64,000 nt of DNA, taken from the NCBI RefSeq assembly GCF_000620625.1, contig NZ_JIAW01000003.1, forward strand, positions 1 to 64,000, written 5' to 3'. How positions within the stretch are numbered: the stretch's first letter is position 1; each line of letters begins with the position of its first letter. The stretch comes from Mycobacterium sp. URHB0044 (GTDB lineage Bacteria > Actinomycetota > Actinomycetes > Mycobacteriales > Mycobacteriaceae). This document shows, in pieces, positions 42,504 through 51,834 of the stretch. The notes beneath the pieces were generated by a model. The model saw only the letters and a program-made list of their open reading frames with translations. It had not been told where the DNA came from and made no database searches. Made by a program: the position numbers and the translations under genes.

Positions 42504-43213
42504 GACTGCCGCCCCGCCGGAAACTCATCGCCGTGCATCAGATCGAAGTATCCGCGGATGTGCGCCTGGACGAGTTCGGCTGCCTTCGCGCCGTGCCCGC
42601 GCCGCACGGCGACGAGGATGCCGCGGTGCTCGCTGCGCAGTCCGGTCGCGACCGTGGGCCAATCGTCGAGCAGAGGCACGCCGGCCATCACGTAGCCGTG
42701 GATCGAGTCGCGCAACGCGCCCATCATGGCCTCCACCACCAGGTTGCCCGCCAGGCCGACCATCGCGACGTGGAAGGCGGCGTCGAGCAGGAGGAACGCC
42801 TCGGGCTCGAGCGCCTGGTCGTCCATGGCGTCGAGGAGGTTCTGCACGTCTGTTAGGTCGGGGCGCGGTGACCGCTGGGCGGCCTGGGCCAGTGCCCAGG
42901 TCTCCAAGAGGATCCGGGTATCGACGAGGTCCGGAATGGGCAGGTGCCTGGTCGCCACGTGCAGGCGCAGCGCCGATCCGAGCGAGGTGGTCGGGTCGGC
43001 GACGACGATCGCGCCGGATTCCGGGCCGGAGCCCACCGAGGTGCGGACGACGCCCATCGCCTCGAGGACGCGCATCGCCTCGCGCACCGAGGAGCGGCCC
43101 ACGGAGAGATCCTCGGCCAGGACGCGCTCCCCGGGCAGCCGGTCACCCACCGCCAGCGCCCCGTCGGACAGGCTCTGCTCGATCCATTCCAGGACCAGCT
43201 CGTGCGCGCGCAT
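42500..43213 (-). CDS. GntR/FadR family transcriptional regulator of the lut operon
   Basis: A 237-residue FadR-type GntR protein. The wHTH is LVLEWIEQSLSDGALAVGDR, LPGERVLAEDLSVGRSSVRE, AMRVLEAMGVVR, followed by an all-helical FCD effector domain with metal-binding residues such as D and H in LLDAAFHVAMVGLAGN and LRSEHRGI. Regulators next to lactate genes (LldR type) answer to L-lactate. It is divergent from lutABC and two palindromes with the FadR core TGGTC-N-GACCA lie between, so it probably represses lutABC. ATG 43213 is preferred. Confidence 0.85.
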   Translation of the reverse strand: MRAHELVLEWIEQSLSDGALAVGDRLPGERVLAEDLSVGRSSVREAMRVLEAMGVVRTSVGSGPESGAIVVADPTTSLGSALRLHVATRHLPIPDLVDTRILLETWALAQAAQRSPRPDLTDVQNLLDAMDDQALEPEAFLLLDAAFHVAMVGLAGNLVVEAMMGALRDSIHGYVMAGVPLLDDWPTVATGLRSEHRGILVAVRRGHGAKAAELVQAHIRGYFDLMHGDEFPAGRQS

Positions 43214-43238
43214 GGGTGAACAATAGCGACCGATGGTG

Positions 43239-43255
43239 GTGTGGTCGGACCACAC
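43239..43255. promoter_or_regulatory. GntR/FadR-type operator 1
   Basis: GTGTGGTCGGACCACAC is a perfect palindrome with 8-base arms around one base. It contains TGGTC-N-GACCA, close to known FadR/LldR-type operator cores. It lies between the regulator start and the lutA start. Confidence 0.8.
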
Positions 43256-43261
43256 GACGTA

Positions 43262-43278
43262 CTGTGGTCAGACCACAG
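43262..43278. promoter_or_regulatory. GntR/FadR-type operator 2
   Basis: CTGTGGTCAGACCACAG is a second perfect 8+1+8 palindrome. Its centre is 23 bases (about two helical turns) from that of the first, so two dimers could bind one face of the DNA. It ends 21 bases before lutA. Confidence 0.8.
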
Positions 43279-43299
43279 CCCGCAATTCCCGGAGTACCC

Positions 43300-44055
43300 A
43301 TGCGTATCGCCCTGTTCGCGACCTGCCTGGCCGACGCGATGTTTCCGCAGGCGGCCATAGCCACCGTCAACCTCCTCGAACGTCTCGGCCACGAGGTCGT
43401 CTTCCCCGACGGGCAGACCTGTTGCGGCCAAATGCACGTCAACACCGGATATCTCAGCGAGGCAACCGGTCTGGTCTGTCACCACGTCGACGTGTTCGAA
43501 CGGTCGGGGTGCGACGTGGTGGTCGCGCCGTCGGGGTCGTGCGTCGGCTCGGTGCGCCACCAGCACGCGATGGTCGCCCGTCGCGCGGGTGACGAGAAGC
43601 TCGCGGCGCGCGCCGAACGGATCGCCGCGCGCACGTACGAGCTGTCCGAACTGCTGATCGACGTCCTCGACGTCCGCGACGTGGGTGCCTACTACCCACA
43701 CCGCGTCACCTACCACCCGACGTGTCATTCGCTGCGGATGCTGCGCGTCGGCGACAAACCCCTTGAGCTGCTGCGCCAGGTGCGCGGGATGACACTCGTC
43801 GAGTTGCCCGCCGCCGACACCTGTTGCGGCTTCGGGGGCACCTTCGCGATCAAGAACTCCGACACCTCGACCGCCATGCTCGCCGACAAGATGGCCAACG
43901 TCATCGAGACCGGCGCCGAGGTGTGCAGCGCCGGTGACTCGTCATGCCTGATGCACATCGGCGGTGGGCTGAGCCGCATCCGGTCCGGGGTGCGCACCGT
44001 GCACCTCGCCGAGATCTTGGCCTCCACCGACGACGCTCCGGTGGCCGCGCGGTGA
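43300..44055 (+). CDS. lutA: L-lactate utilisation protein LutA (Fe-S / CCG-domain subunit)
   Basis: A 251-residue protein with two CCG-type cysteine-rich domains: PDGQTCCGQMHVN and ADTCCGFGGTFAIK, plus an intervening HPTCHSLRM, as in LutA/YkgE of the lactate-oxidising Lut complex. GGAGTACCC precedes the ATG at 43300. It starts a three-gene operon with 4-base overlaps to lutB and lutC; the complex oxidises L-lactate to pyruvate at the cytoplasmic face of the membrane. Two operator palindromes lie just upstream. Confidence 0.88.
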   Translation: MRIALFATCLADAMFPQAAIATVNLLERLGHEVVFPDGQTCCGQMHVNTGYLSEATGLVCHHVDVFERSGCDVVVAPSGSCVGSVRHQHAMVARRAGDEKLAARAERIAARTYELSELLIDVLDVRDVGAYYPHRVTYHPTCHSLRMLRVGDKPLELLRQVRGMTLVELPAADTCCGFGGTFAIKNSDTSTAMLADKMANVIETGAEVCSAGDSSCLMHIGGGLSRIRSGVRTVHLAEILASTDDAPVAAR

Positions 44056-45515
44056 GTACCTTCCTCGGCACGCCCGGTACCGGCAACCTGCGTGGCGACG
44101 AGTCGTTTCCGCGGGCCGCGCGCACGGCGTTGCGCAACACTCAGATGCGCCGCAACGTCGGCCACGCGACGCGCACCATCCGCGCCAAACGCCTTACCGC
44201 CGTTGGCGAATGCACGGACTGGGAAGAACTGCGGGCCGCCGGTAGCGCGCTGAAGGCCGACGTGATGGCCCGGCTGCCGGAACTGCTGGAGCAGCTCGAG
44301 CGCAACGTCACCGCCCGCGGCGGCGTCGTGCACTGGGCCCGTGACGCCGACGAGGCGAACCGGATCATCACCGGGCTGATCCGCGATGCGGGCGCCGACG
44401 AGGTGGTGAAGGTCAAGTCGATGGCCACGCAGGAGATCGGGCTCAACGAGCACCTCGAAGCCGAGGGCATCGCGGCCGTCGAGACCGATCTCGCCGAGCT
44501 GATCGTGCAACTCGGACACGACAAGCCCAGCCACATCCTGGTCCCCGCGATCCACCGCAACCGCGCCGAGATCCGCGAGATCTTCCTTCGCGAAATGCCC
44601 GACGCCGGTGAGCTGACCGACGAGCCGCGCGTGCTGGCGATGGCCGCCCGTACGCACCTGCGCCGAAAGTTCCTGTCCGCCAAGGTCGCGATCAGCGGCG
44701 CGAACTTCGGTGTCGCGGAGACCGGGACGCTGGCGGTGGTGGAGTCCGAGGGCAACGGCCGGATGTGCCTGACCCTGCCGCGAACGCTGATCACGGTGAT
44801 GGGCATCGAGAAGGTGGTGCCGACCTTCCGCGACCTCGAGGTGTTCATGCAACTGCTGCCGCGCTCGTCGACGGCAGAGCGGATGAACCCGTACACCTCG
44901 ATGTGGTCCGGGGTGCATCCCGGCGACGGACCGCAGGAATTCCACCTCGTCTTGCTCGACAACGGCCGCACCGCGGTCCTCGGCGACGAGGTGGGACGCG
45001 CTGCGCTGCACTGCATTCGGTGCAGTGCCTGCCTGAACGTGTGCCCGGTGTACGAACGCACCGGCGGGCACGCCTACGGCTCGGTCTACCCAGGACCCAT
45101 CGGTGCGATTCTGTCGCCGCAACTCACCGGGACGACCGGCCACGACGATCCGAACGCCTCACTCCCGTACGCGTCGTCGCTGTGCGGCGCGTGTTTCGAC
45201 GCCTGCCCGGTACGCATCGACATCCCGTCCATCCTGGTGCATCTGCGGGGGAAGCAGGTGGACTCCGAACGCGGCGGGTTGCCGAGCGGTCAGGACGTCG
45301 CGATGAAGACGGCGGCGTGGGCCATGGCATCGCCGCGGCGCTTCGCCCTCGCCGAGAAGGCGCTGTCGGCGGGCCGCGCGGTCTCGAACTCCGATCACCG
45401 CATCACGATGTTGCCGTGGCCGGGGTCAAAGTGGACCGCCAGCCGCGACGTGCCGGAACCGCCGAAGGAGACGTTCCGGCAGTGGTGGACGCGGACCCAC
45501 GGAGGTACGCAATGA
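44052..45515 (+). CDS. lutB: L-lactate utilisation protein LutB (4Fe-4S subunit)
   Basis: A 487-residue LutB/YkgF-type protein. Two ferredoxin-like 4Fe-4S motifs lie near the C-terminus: CIRCSACLNVCPVYER and CGACFDACPVRID. The N-terminal two-thirds match the LutB/LutC shared domain (GANFGVAETGTLAVVESEGN). The GTG start overlaps the lutA stop (GTGA) and its own stop overlaps the lutC start (ATGA). Works with LutA and LutC in L-lactate oxidation. Confidence 0.9.
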   Translation: MSTFLGTPGTGNLRGDESFPRAARTALRNTQMRRNVGHATRTIRAKRLTAVGECTDWEELRAAGSALKADVMARLPELLEQLERNVTARGGVVHWARDADEANRIITGLIRDAGADEVVKVKSMATQEIGLNEHLEAEGIAAVETDLAELIVQLGHDKPSHILVPAIHRNRAEIREIFLREMPDAGELTDEPRVLAMAARTHLRRKFLSAKVAISGANFGVAETGTLAVVESEGNGRMCLTLPRTLITVMGIEKVVPTFRDLEVFMQLLPRSSTAERMNPYTSMWSGVHPGDGPQEFHLVLLDNGRTAVLGDEVGRAALHCIRCSACLNVCPVYERTGGHAYGSVYPGPIGAILSPQLTGTTGHDDPNASLPYASSLCGACFDACPVRIDIPSILVHLRGKQVDSERGGLPSGQDVAMKTAAWAMASPRRFALAEKALSAGRAVSNSDHRITMLPWPGSKWTASRDVPEPPKETFRQWWTRTHGGTQ

Positions 45516-46129
45516 ACGCGAAAGCCGTGATGCTGGACCGGATCCGGTCGGCGCTGGCGTCCGCACCGCCCGACCCGGTCGTGGTGCCGCGGGACTACGA
45601 GCGCTCGCCGCTGCGGGGACGTGGTGACGTCGACCGGTTTGCCGAGACCGTCGACGACTACCGCGCTCAGGTGTTGCGGGTCGAGGCCTCTGCGATCGCC
45701 GCGACCGTGCTGTCGTTGGTGCCGTCTGGCGGTCGCGTCGTGGTGCCCGCCGACCTACCCCCGGAGTGGGTGGCCGGCGCCGACGTGCTGGTCGACGAAC
45801 CCGGCGCACCGCTGCCGGTCGACCGCCTGGACGCCGTCGATGCCGTCGTGACGGGCTGCGCGGTCGGCATCGCCGTCACCGGCACCATCGTGCTGGATTG
45901 CGGTGTCGCGCAGGGGCGTCGGGCGTTGACCCTGGTACCCGACCATCACATCTGCGTGGTCTTCACCGATCAGATCGTCGACACCGTGCCGCAGGGATTC
46001 GCCGCGCTCGACCCGGCGCGACCGCTGACCTTCATCTCCGGGCCGAGCGCCACCAGCGACATCGAACTCAACCGCGTCGAGGGCGTGCACGGCCCGCGGA
46101 CTCTCGACGTGCTGATCGTCGAGCGTTAG
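45512..46129 (+). CDS. lutC: L-lactate utilisation protein LutC
   Basis: A 205-residue LutC/YkgG-type protein: MLDRIRSALASAPPDPVVVP at the N-terminus and a DUF162 core with AVGIAVTGTIVLDCG (sharing the LutB 'AETGTL' region), then LVPDHHICVVFTDQIVDTVP and ISGPSATSDIELNRVEGVHG. It completes the Lut complex. Separated by 63 bases from the convergent LacI gene; that gap holds a terminator-like hairpin. Confidence 0.88.
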   Translation: MNAKAVMLDRIRSALASAPPDPVVVPRDYERSPLRGRGDVDRFAETVDDYRAQVLRVEASAIAATVLSLVPSGGRVVVPADLPPEWVAGADVLVDEPGAPLPVDRLDAVDAVVTGCAVGIAVTGTIVLDCGVAQGRRALTLVPDHHICVVFTDQIVDTVPQGFAALDPARPLTFISGPSATSDIELNRVEGVHGPRTLDVLIVER

Positions 46130-46155
46130 GCCAAATCCCCGCGCCGAGTGTGCGC

Positions 46156-46190
46156 ATGTGTGCGAATAAATCGCGAAACATCGCACATAT
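46156..46190. terminator. Bidirectional hairpin between lutC and the LacI gene
   Basis: Arms 46156-46165 and 46181-46190 pair over 10 bases with one G-U pair (core TGTGCGA/TCGCACA) and a 15-base AT-rich loop. It lies in the 63 bases between convergent stops at 46129 and 46193, the usual place for a shared terminator. Confidence 0.6.
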
Positions 46191-46192
46191 CT

Positions 46193-47206
46193 TCACTTTC
46201 GAGGCGCCGTGGATGCCCTAACGACTAGCTCGGGCTGGAACACCACGTGCTCGGGGACGTGACCGTCCGAGTCGTCGGCGGCGGCGACCAGCAGGTCGAT
46301 CGCCGTCGCGCCGATGGCCGCCGTGGGTTGGCGCACCGAGCTGAGCGGGACTACAGCCGAGGAGGCGAAGGCGATGTCGTCGTACCCGATCAGCGCGATG
46401 TCGTCGGGCACCCGCACCGTCTCACCACCACTCAGGGTGAGCGCCTGCAGCACGCCGATCGCGAGAAGATCGTTGGCGCAGAACACCGCGTCCGGCCGGT
46501 CGCGGGGCGCCCGCTCGCGCAGCCGCTCCCCTGCTGCCCGGCCCTCGAGCACCGTCAGCGCTGGCGTCTCGATCACCTCGAGGTGGGCGCCCGCCACTTC
46601 CGCGATGGCGTCCCGGGCCCCTTGGAGGCGGTCGTCGACCTGCCGCAGCCCCGCGGGCCCGCCGGCGAAGGCGATCCTGCGGCGCCCGGTGGCCAGCAGG
46701 TGGCCGACGGCCAGCCGGCCACCCGCGGCGTCGTCGACCGCGACGGAGTCGAACGACGTGCCGCGCCCGTCCCTGTCGACAAGGACGACGGGTGTCCCCC
46801 GGCCGCGCAGCATCGAGAGCCTGCTCAGGTCGTCACCGATCGGCGACACCAGTAGCCCGAACACCCGTTGTTCATCGAAGGCGTCGATGTAGGCGCGTTC
46901 GCGTCGAGCGTCCTCGTCGCTGGTGCTCAGCAGCAGCGTCAGGTCGTGGTCAGCGGCCCGGTGCTCGGCGGCCCTGGCGACGTCGGTGAAGAAGGGGTTG
47001 CCGACGTCGAGCACCACCAGCCCGACGCTGCGGGACCGGCCTGCCTTGAGTTGGCGGGCGGCGTCGTTGCGGACGAATCCGAGCTCGTCGATCGCGGCAT
47101 GCACCCTGGCCACGGTTGCGGGTGCCACCTTGTCGGGCGAGTTGAGCACGTTGGACACCGTGCCGACGGAGACGGCGGCTGTCGCCGCCACCTCCCGCAT
47201 GCTCAC
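46193..47206 (-). CDS. LacI family transcriptional regulator of the rhamnose operon
   Basis: A 337-residue LacI-family repressor. The HTH MREVAATAAVSVGTVSNVLN and hinge RSRSVGLVVLDVGNPFFTDV are followed by a sugar-binding domain ending VVPLSSVRQPTAAIG. The GTG start at 47206 overlaps the rhaB stop by 4 bases; ATG 47200 is an alternative. It is the last gene of the rha operon, and a perfect LacI-type palindrome lies 18-31 bases before rhaM, so autoregulation with rhamnose or rhamnulose derivatives as inducer is likely. Confidence 0.85.
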   Translation of the reverse strand: MSMREVAATAAVSVGTVSNVLNSPDKVAPATVARVHAAIDELGFVRNDAARQLKAGRSRSVGLVVLDVGNPFFTDVARAAEHRAADHDLTLLLSTSDEDARRERAYIDAFDEQRVFGLLVSPIGDDLSRLSMLRGRGTPVVLVDRDGRGTSFDSVAVDDAAGGRLAVGHLLATGRRRIAFAGGPAGLRQVDDRLQGARDAIAEVAGAHLEVIETPALTVLEGRAAGERLRERAPRDRPDAVFCANDLLAIGVLQALTLSGGETVRVPDDIALIGYDDIAFASSAVVPLSSVRQPTAAIGATAIDLLVAAADDSDGHVPEHVVFQPELVVRASTAPRK

Positions 47207-48636
47207 CACGACACCATTGCACCAGACGGTAGATAGCGGATGGGCGGAAACCGGTTGGCGACCAGTGCCCGCAGGGATTCCAGGTCCCCACTGACGAGTT
47301 GGCGGGCGCGGGCGGTCAGCAGCACGTTGCCGACGGCGGTGGCCTCCACGGGTCCGGCCAGTAGCGGGAGGCCGAGCCGGTCGGCGGTCAGTTGGCACAG
47401 CAGCTCGTTCTGCGATCCGCCGCCGACGATGTGCACCATCCGAACGTCGACGCCGGACAGTTCGGCGGCGACCGACACGGCCGACGCGAACGCCACCGCC
47501 AGGCTCTCGACGATGGCCCGGACCATGGCGGCGCGGCCCTGCGGCGCGGGCAGGCCCCGCTCGCGGTACCAGGATGCGATGCGCCCCGGCATGTCCCCCG
47601 GCGGTAGGAACCGCGGATCGTCGGTGTCGAATACTTGCGTAGGTGGGGGCAGCGTGGCCGCCTCGTGCAGCAGCTGGGTGAGTTCGGCGGGGACGCCGTC
47701 GCGTTCGTACTGACGCATCGTCTCGCTGAGCAGCCAGGTGCCCATGACGTTGCGCAGGAAGCGAATCCGGCCCTCCACGCCGACTTCGTTGGTGAAGTTG
47801 GCGTCGCGGCTGGCGTCGGTGACCACGGGCGCCGCGAGCTCGAGACCCACCAAACCCCAGGTGCCACAGGAGATGTAGGCCGCCCGATCCGGCTGCATCG
47901 GGATGGCCGCCACCGCGGAGGCAGTGTCGTGCGAGGCCACGGACACCACTTCGACGTGGTCGCCGAGACCGAGCCCTGGCAGAGCCGGGCCGAGCGTGCT
48001 GCCCGGTTCGACGATGTCGCAGAACAACGTTTCGGGGATGCCAAGCCGGCGCATCAGGTCGCGATCCCAGGCGCCGTCGACGCCCAGTAGCGCGGTGGTG
48101 GATGCGTTCGTCCGCTCCGCGGCCAGTCGACCGGTCAGCCAGTAGTTGACGAGGTCGGGCACCAGCAGCAGCCGGTCGGCTTGATCGAGCAGCCCGTCGG
48201 CCTTCTCGGCAGCGAGCTGGTAGACGGTGTTGAAGGGAAGGAACTGGATACCGTTGCGCCGGTATAGCTCAGCGGCGCCGACCTCGGCGTGCACCAGGTC
48301 GACGCCCATCGCGGTGCGGGCATCCCGGTAGTGGTGTGGCTGGCCGAGCAGCCTGCCGTCGCGCAACAACCCGTAGTCGACGGCCCACGAGTCGACACCG
48401 ATGCCGACGAGATCGTCCGACTGCTTCGCCGCGGCCGACAGCCCCGACCGAATCTGCGAGTACAAGCCGGGCAGGTTCCAGTGCATTGCGTGGCGGGTGC
48501 CGTTCCACAGCTCCACCGGATCGTTGGGAAACCGTGCTACCGCGCGCATCTCGAAGTGCCGTGGCCCGACGTCGGCGAGCATGACCCGGCCGCTGGTGGC
48601 GCCGAGGTCGACTGCCGCGACTTGCCCGACGCTCAT
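47203..48636 (-). CDS. rhaB: Rhamnulokinase
   Basis: A 477-residue FGGY-type carbohydrate kinase: AAVDLGATSGRVML at the N-terminus and ATP-binding CGTWGLVGLEL, with VHIVGGGSQNELLCQLTADR near the C-terminus. It phosphorylates L-rhamnulose. Start overlaps the rhaD stop by 4 bases (ATGA); stop overlaps the LacI gene start. Substrate is assigned from operon context with rhaM, rhaI and rhaD. Confidence 0.9.
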   Translation of the reverse strand: MSVGQVAAVDLGATSGRVMLADVGPRHFEMRAVARFPNDPVELWNGTRHAMHWNLPGLYSQIRSGLSAAAKQSDDLVGIGVDSWAVDYGLLRDGRLLGQPHHYRDARTAMGVDLVHAEVGAAELYRRNGIQFLPFNTVYQLAAEKADGLLDQADRLLLVPDLVNYWLTGRLAAERTNASTTALLGVDGAWDRDLMRRLGIPETLFCDIVEPGSTLGPALPGLGLGDHVEVVSVASHDTASAVAAIPMQPDRAAYISCGTWGLVGLELAAPVVTDASRDANFTNEVGVEGRIRFLRNVMGTWLLSETMRQYERDGVPAELTQLLHEAATLPPPTQVFDTDDPRFLPPGDMPGRIASWYRERGLPAPQGRAAMVRAIVESLAVAFASAVSVAAELSGVDVRMVHIVGGGSQNELLCQLTADRLGLPLLAGPVEATAVGNVLLTARARQLVSGDLESLRALVANRFPPIRYLPSGAMVSW

Positions 48637-50669
48637 CGCAAGAAGGCGGCGGCCACACCCGCGTCGACCGGGACGTGCAACCCGGTGGTGTGCGAGAAGT
48701 CCGACGTGCACAGTGCGAACGCGGCATTGGCGACGTGCTCGGGCAGCACCTCGCGCTTGAGCAGGGTGCGCTGTGCGTAGTACTGACCGAGGTCCTCTTC
48801 GGCCACCCCGTAGACCGCCGCCCGCTTGGCGCCCCAGCCGCCGGCGAAGATGCCCGACCCGCGGACCACGCCGTCGGGGTTGATGCCGTTGACCTTGATG
48901 CCGTGTTCGCCGAGTTCGGCTGCGAGCAGCCGGACCTGGTGTGCCTGATCGGCTTTCGTCGCGGAGTAGGCGATGTTGTTGGGTCCGGCGAACACCGAGT
49001 TCTTCGAAGAGATGTAGATGATGTCGCCGCCGAGGCCCTGGTCGATCAGGGCCCGTGCGGCGGCCTTCGACACCAGGAACGAGCCGCGCGCCATGACGTT
49101 GTGTTGCAGGTCCCAGTCCGCGGCGGTGGTGTCCAGCAACGACTTCGACAGCGACAGTCCGGCGTTGTTGACCACGATGTCGATGCCGCCGAACGCCAGT
49201 ACGGTTGCGTCGATGGCCGCCTGCACTGCCGTTTCGTCGGTGACGTCGGCGGTGATGCCGAACGCCACGTCGCTGCTGCCGATTTCTTCCGCTGCAGTCC
49301 TTGCCTTTTCGGCGTCCAAGTCCGCGATCACCACGCAGGCGCCCTCGGCGGCAAGCCGGGTGGCGATGGCCTTGCCGATGCCCGACGCCGCTCCGGTCAC
49401 GAGCGCGATCCTGGTGGCCAGCGGTTTGGGCTTGGGCATCCGTGCGAGTTTGGCTTCCTCAAGTGCCCAGTACTCGATGCGGAACTTCTCCGACTCGTCG
49501 ATGGGCGCATACGTCGAGATCGCCTCGGCGCCGCGCATCACGTTGATGGCGTTGAGGTAGAACTCGCCGGCCACCCGGGCGGTCTGCTTGTCCTTGCCGT
49601 AGCTGAACATTCCGACGCCGGGGATCAGCACGATGGCGGGGTCGCCTCCGCGAATGGCGGGGCTGTCGGGGGTGGCGTGCCGGTCGTAGTACGCCTGGTA
49701 GTCGGCGCGGTAGGCCTGGTGCAGTTCGGCCAGCCGGGTGCGGCAGTCCTCGATCGACGCGTCGGCGGGCAGATCCAACACCATCGGCTTGACCTTGGTG
49801 CGCAGGAAGTGGTCGGGGCAGCTGGTGCCCAGCGCGGCAAGCCTGGGATGCTCACTGGCGCCGAGGAATTCGAGCACCCGCGGGTCGTCGGTGAAGTGGC
49901 CGACCTGCGGCCTGTCGGCCGAAGCCAGACCACGGATGAACGGTGCAAGCGCGGCGGCCTTGGCGCGGCGCTCGGCATCCGGCAGCGGGCCGTAACCGGT
50001 CATCGGCGTCCCGAACGGATACGCGCGTCCGTTCTCGGCGATGTACCGCTCGGCGGTCTCGATGATCTCGAGCGACCGCGCCTCCGCCTCTGCCGAGGTG
50101 TCTCCCCAGGCGGTGATGCCGTGGCCGCCGAGGATCGTGCCGATGGCCTGCGGGTTCTGCCGCTTGATCTCGGCGATGTCCAGCCCCAGTTGAAAGCCGG
50201 GCCGACGCCACGGCACCCACACCACGCGGTCGCCGAAGATCTGCTTGGTCAGTGCTTCGCCGTCGGCGGCAGTGGCAAGCGCGATGCCGGAATCGGGGTG
50301 CAGATGGTCGACGTGGGCGGCGTCGACCAAGCCATGCATGGCGGTATCGATCGACGGTGCCGCACCGCCGCGACCGTGCAGGCAGTAGTCGAACGCGGTG
50401 ACCATCTCGTCTTCGCGGTCCACGCCGGGATAGACGTCGACGAGCGCGCGCATCCGGTCCAGCCGCAACACGGCCAGCCCGTTCTCGGTCAGCGTGCCGA
50501 GGTCGCCACCGGAACCCTTGACCCACAACAGTTCCACCGGCTTGCCGGTGGCGGGGTCGATCTCGCTGCCCTTGGCCGAGGTGTTGCCGCCTGCGTAGTT
50601 GGTGTTCTTGGGATCGGAGCCCAGCCGGTTCGAGCGGGCCAGCAGTTCGGTGACGGTGCCGTTGGTCAT
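48633..50669 (-). CDS. rhaD: Bifunctional rhamnulose-1-phosphate aldolase / SDR alcohol dehydrogenase
   Basis: A 678-residue fusion. The N-terminal half (about 1-400) is a class II aldolase of the fuculose/rhamnulose type (DHLHPDSGIALATAADGEAL, ILGGHGITAWG with zinc histidines). The C-terminal half is an SDR with VTGAASGIGKAIATRL at about 420, VNNAGLSLS and catalytic YSATK. It would cleave L-rhamnulose-1-phosphate to DHAP and L-lactaldehyde, then reduce or oxidise the aldehyde. L-lactaldehyde oxidised to L-lactate would feed the adjacent lut operon. Starts 1 base after the rhaI stop. Confidence 0.88.
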   Translation of the reverse strand: MTNGTVTELLARSNRLGSDPKNTNYAGGNTSAKGSEIDPATGKPVELLWVKGSGGDLGTLTENGLAVLRLDRMRALVDVYPGVDREDEMVTAFDYCLHGRGGAAPSIDTAMHGLVDAAHVDHLHPDSGIALATAADGEALTKQIFGDRVVWVPWRRPGFQLGLDIAEIKRQNPQAIGTILGGHGITAWGDTSAEAEARSLEIIETAERYIAENGRAYPFGTPMTGYGPLPDAERRAKAAALAPFIRGLASADRPQVGHFTDDPRVLEFLGASEHPRLAALGTSCPDHFLRTKVKPMVLDLPADASIEDCRTRLAELHQAYRADYQAYYDRHATPDSPAIRGGDPAIVLIPGVGMFSYGKDKQTARVAGEFYLNAINVMRGAEAISTYAPIDESEKFRIEYWALEEAKLARMPKPKPLATRIALVTGAASGIGKAIATRLAAEGACVVIADLDAEKARTAAEEIGSSDVAFGITADVTDETAVQAAIDATVLAFGGIDIVVNNAGLSLSKSLLDTTAADWDLQHNVMARGSFLVSKAAARALIDQGLGGDIIYISSKNSVFAGPNNIAYSATKADQAHQVRLLAAELGEHGIKVNGINPDGVVRGSGIFAGGWGAKRAAVYGVAEEDLGQYYAQRTLLKREVLPEHVANAAFALCTSDFSHTTGLHVPVDAGVAAAFLR

Positions 50670-50670
50670 G

Positions 50671-51834
50671 TCATGCTCCCCACGATGATTGGGTGCCGCC
50701 GATGCGTTCGGCATTGATGGTCTCCTGGTAACCCGATGCGGCGAAGGCGGCCATCGGGTCGGCGGGCAGTCCGCGGTCGGTCCGCCACTCGGCGAGCGCG
50801 GGACGGACGTCGGTGTAGAACGCGTCCATCACGATGCCGTTGGCGCCCAGCACGTCCCCGATTTCCTGCGCGGCCGCCAGCGCGTCGACGTCGACGAGCA
50901 GTGCCCGCGCGGTCATCTCCTGCACGTTGAGGACCGAACGGATCTGGCCCGGGATCTTCTCCTCGACGTTGTGGCATTGGTCGAGCATCAGCGCCAGACC
51001 CGAGCCGGGCTCCAGTCCGCCGCCGCGGATGACTTCCACCATGATGCGGAACAACTGGAACGGGTCGGCGGCACCGACGATGAGGTCATCGTCGGCGTAG
51101 AAGCGGGAGTTGAAGTCGAACGAGCCGAGCTTTCCCAGCCGGAGCAGCTGGGCCACGATGAACTCGATGTTGGTGCCCGGCGCGTGGTGGCCGGTATCCA
51201 GGCAGACCGTGGCCCGCTCACCCAGTGCGCTCACGTGCGCGAACGCCGTGCCCCAGTCCGGCACGTCGGTCATGTACATCGCCGGTTCGAAGAACTTGTA
51301 CTCCAACACCATTCGCCGGCCCTCGCCGATGTGCTGGTAGATCGTCGCCAGCGAGTCGGCCAGCCGGTCCTGGCGTCCGCGGATGTCGCCCTGGCCCGGG
51401 TAGTTGGTGCCGTCGGCCAGCCAGATCTTGAGGTCGCGCGAACCCGTCTCCTCCATGATCTCGATACAGGCGAGGTGGTGGTCGATGGCCTTCTGCCGCA
51501 CCGTCTTATCGGTGTGGGTGAGGCTGCCGAACTTGTAGTCGTCGTCCTGGAAGGTGTTGGAGTTGATGGTGCCCAGCGCGACACCGTGCTCTGCCGCGTA
51601 GGCGCCGAGGGCGGCGTAGTCGTCGACCGCGTCCCACGGAATGTGCAGCGCGACAGTGGGAGCGAGGCCGGTCAGCCGGTGCACCATGGCGGCGTCGGCG
51701 ATCTTCTCGCGAACGCTGCGCGGTGTGCCCGGCGAGCCGAACACCTTGAACCGGGTGCCCGAGTTGCCGAAGGCCCACGACGGCAGTTCGATGGCGAGGT
51801 TGTCGAATACCGGTCCGGCGAAGTCCGCCGTCAT
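50671..51834 (-). CDS. rhaI: L-rhamnose isomerase (RhaI type)
   Basis: A 387-residue xylose-isomerase-like TIM-barrel protein. LKIWLADGTNYPGQGDIRGR, VLEYKFFEPAMYMTDVPDWG, CLDTGHHAPGTNIEFI and FNSRFYADDDLIVGAADPFQ carry the usual metal ligands (Glu, Asp, His). This is the Pseudomonas-type RhaI family rather than E. coli RhaA. It converts L-rhamnose to L-rhamnulose. Its start overlaps the MFS stop by 4 bases. Confidence 0.88.
   Translation of the reverse strand: MTADFAGPVFDNLAIELPSWAFGNSGTRFKVFGSPGTPRSVREKIADAAMVHRLTGLAPTVALHIPWDAVDDYAALGAYAAEHGVALGTINSNTFQDDDYKFGSLTHTDKTVRQKAIDHHLACIEIMEETGSRDLKIWLADGTNYPGQGDIRGRQDRLADSLATIYQHIGEGRRMVLEYKFFEPAMYMTDVPDWGTAFAHVSALGERATVCLDTGHHAPGTNIEFIVAQLLRLGKLGSFDFNSRFYADDDLIVGAADPFQLFRIMVEVIRGGGLEPGSGLALMLDQCHNVEEKIPGQIRSVLNVQEMTARALLVDVDALAAAQEIGDVLGANGIVMDAFYTDVRPALAEWRTDRGLPADPMAAFAASGYQETINAERIGGTQSSWGA

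Noticed and set aside
48675..50717. A 680-residue plus-strand open frame
   Set aside because: Antisense of rhaD, which keeps both aldolase and SDR motifs.
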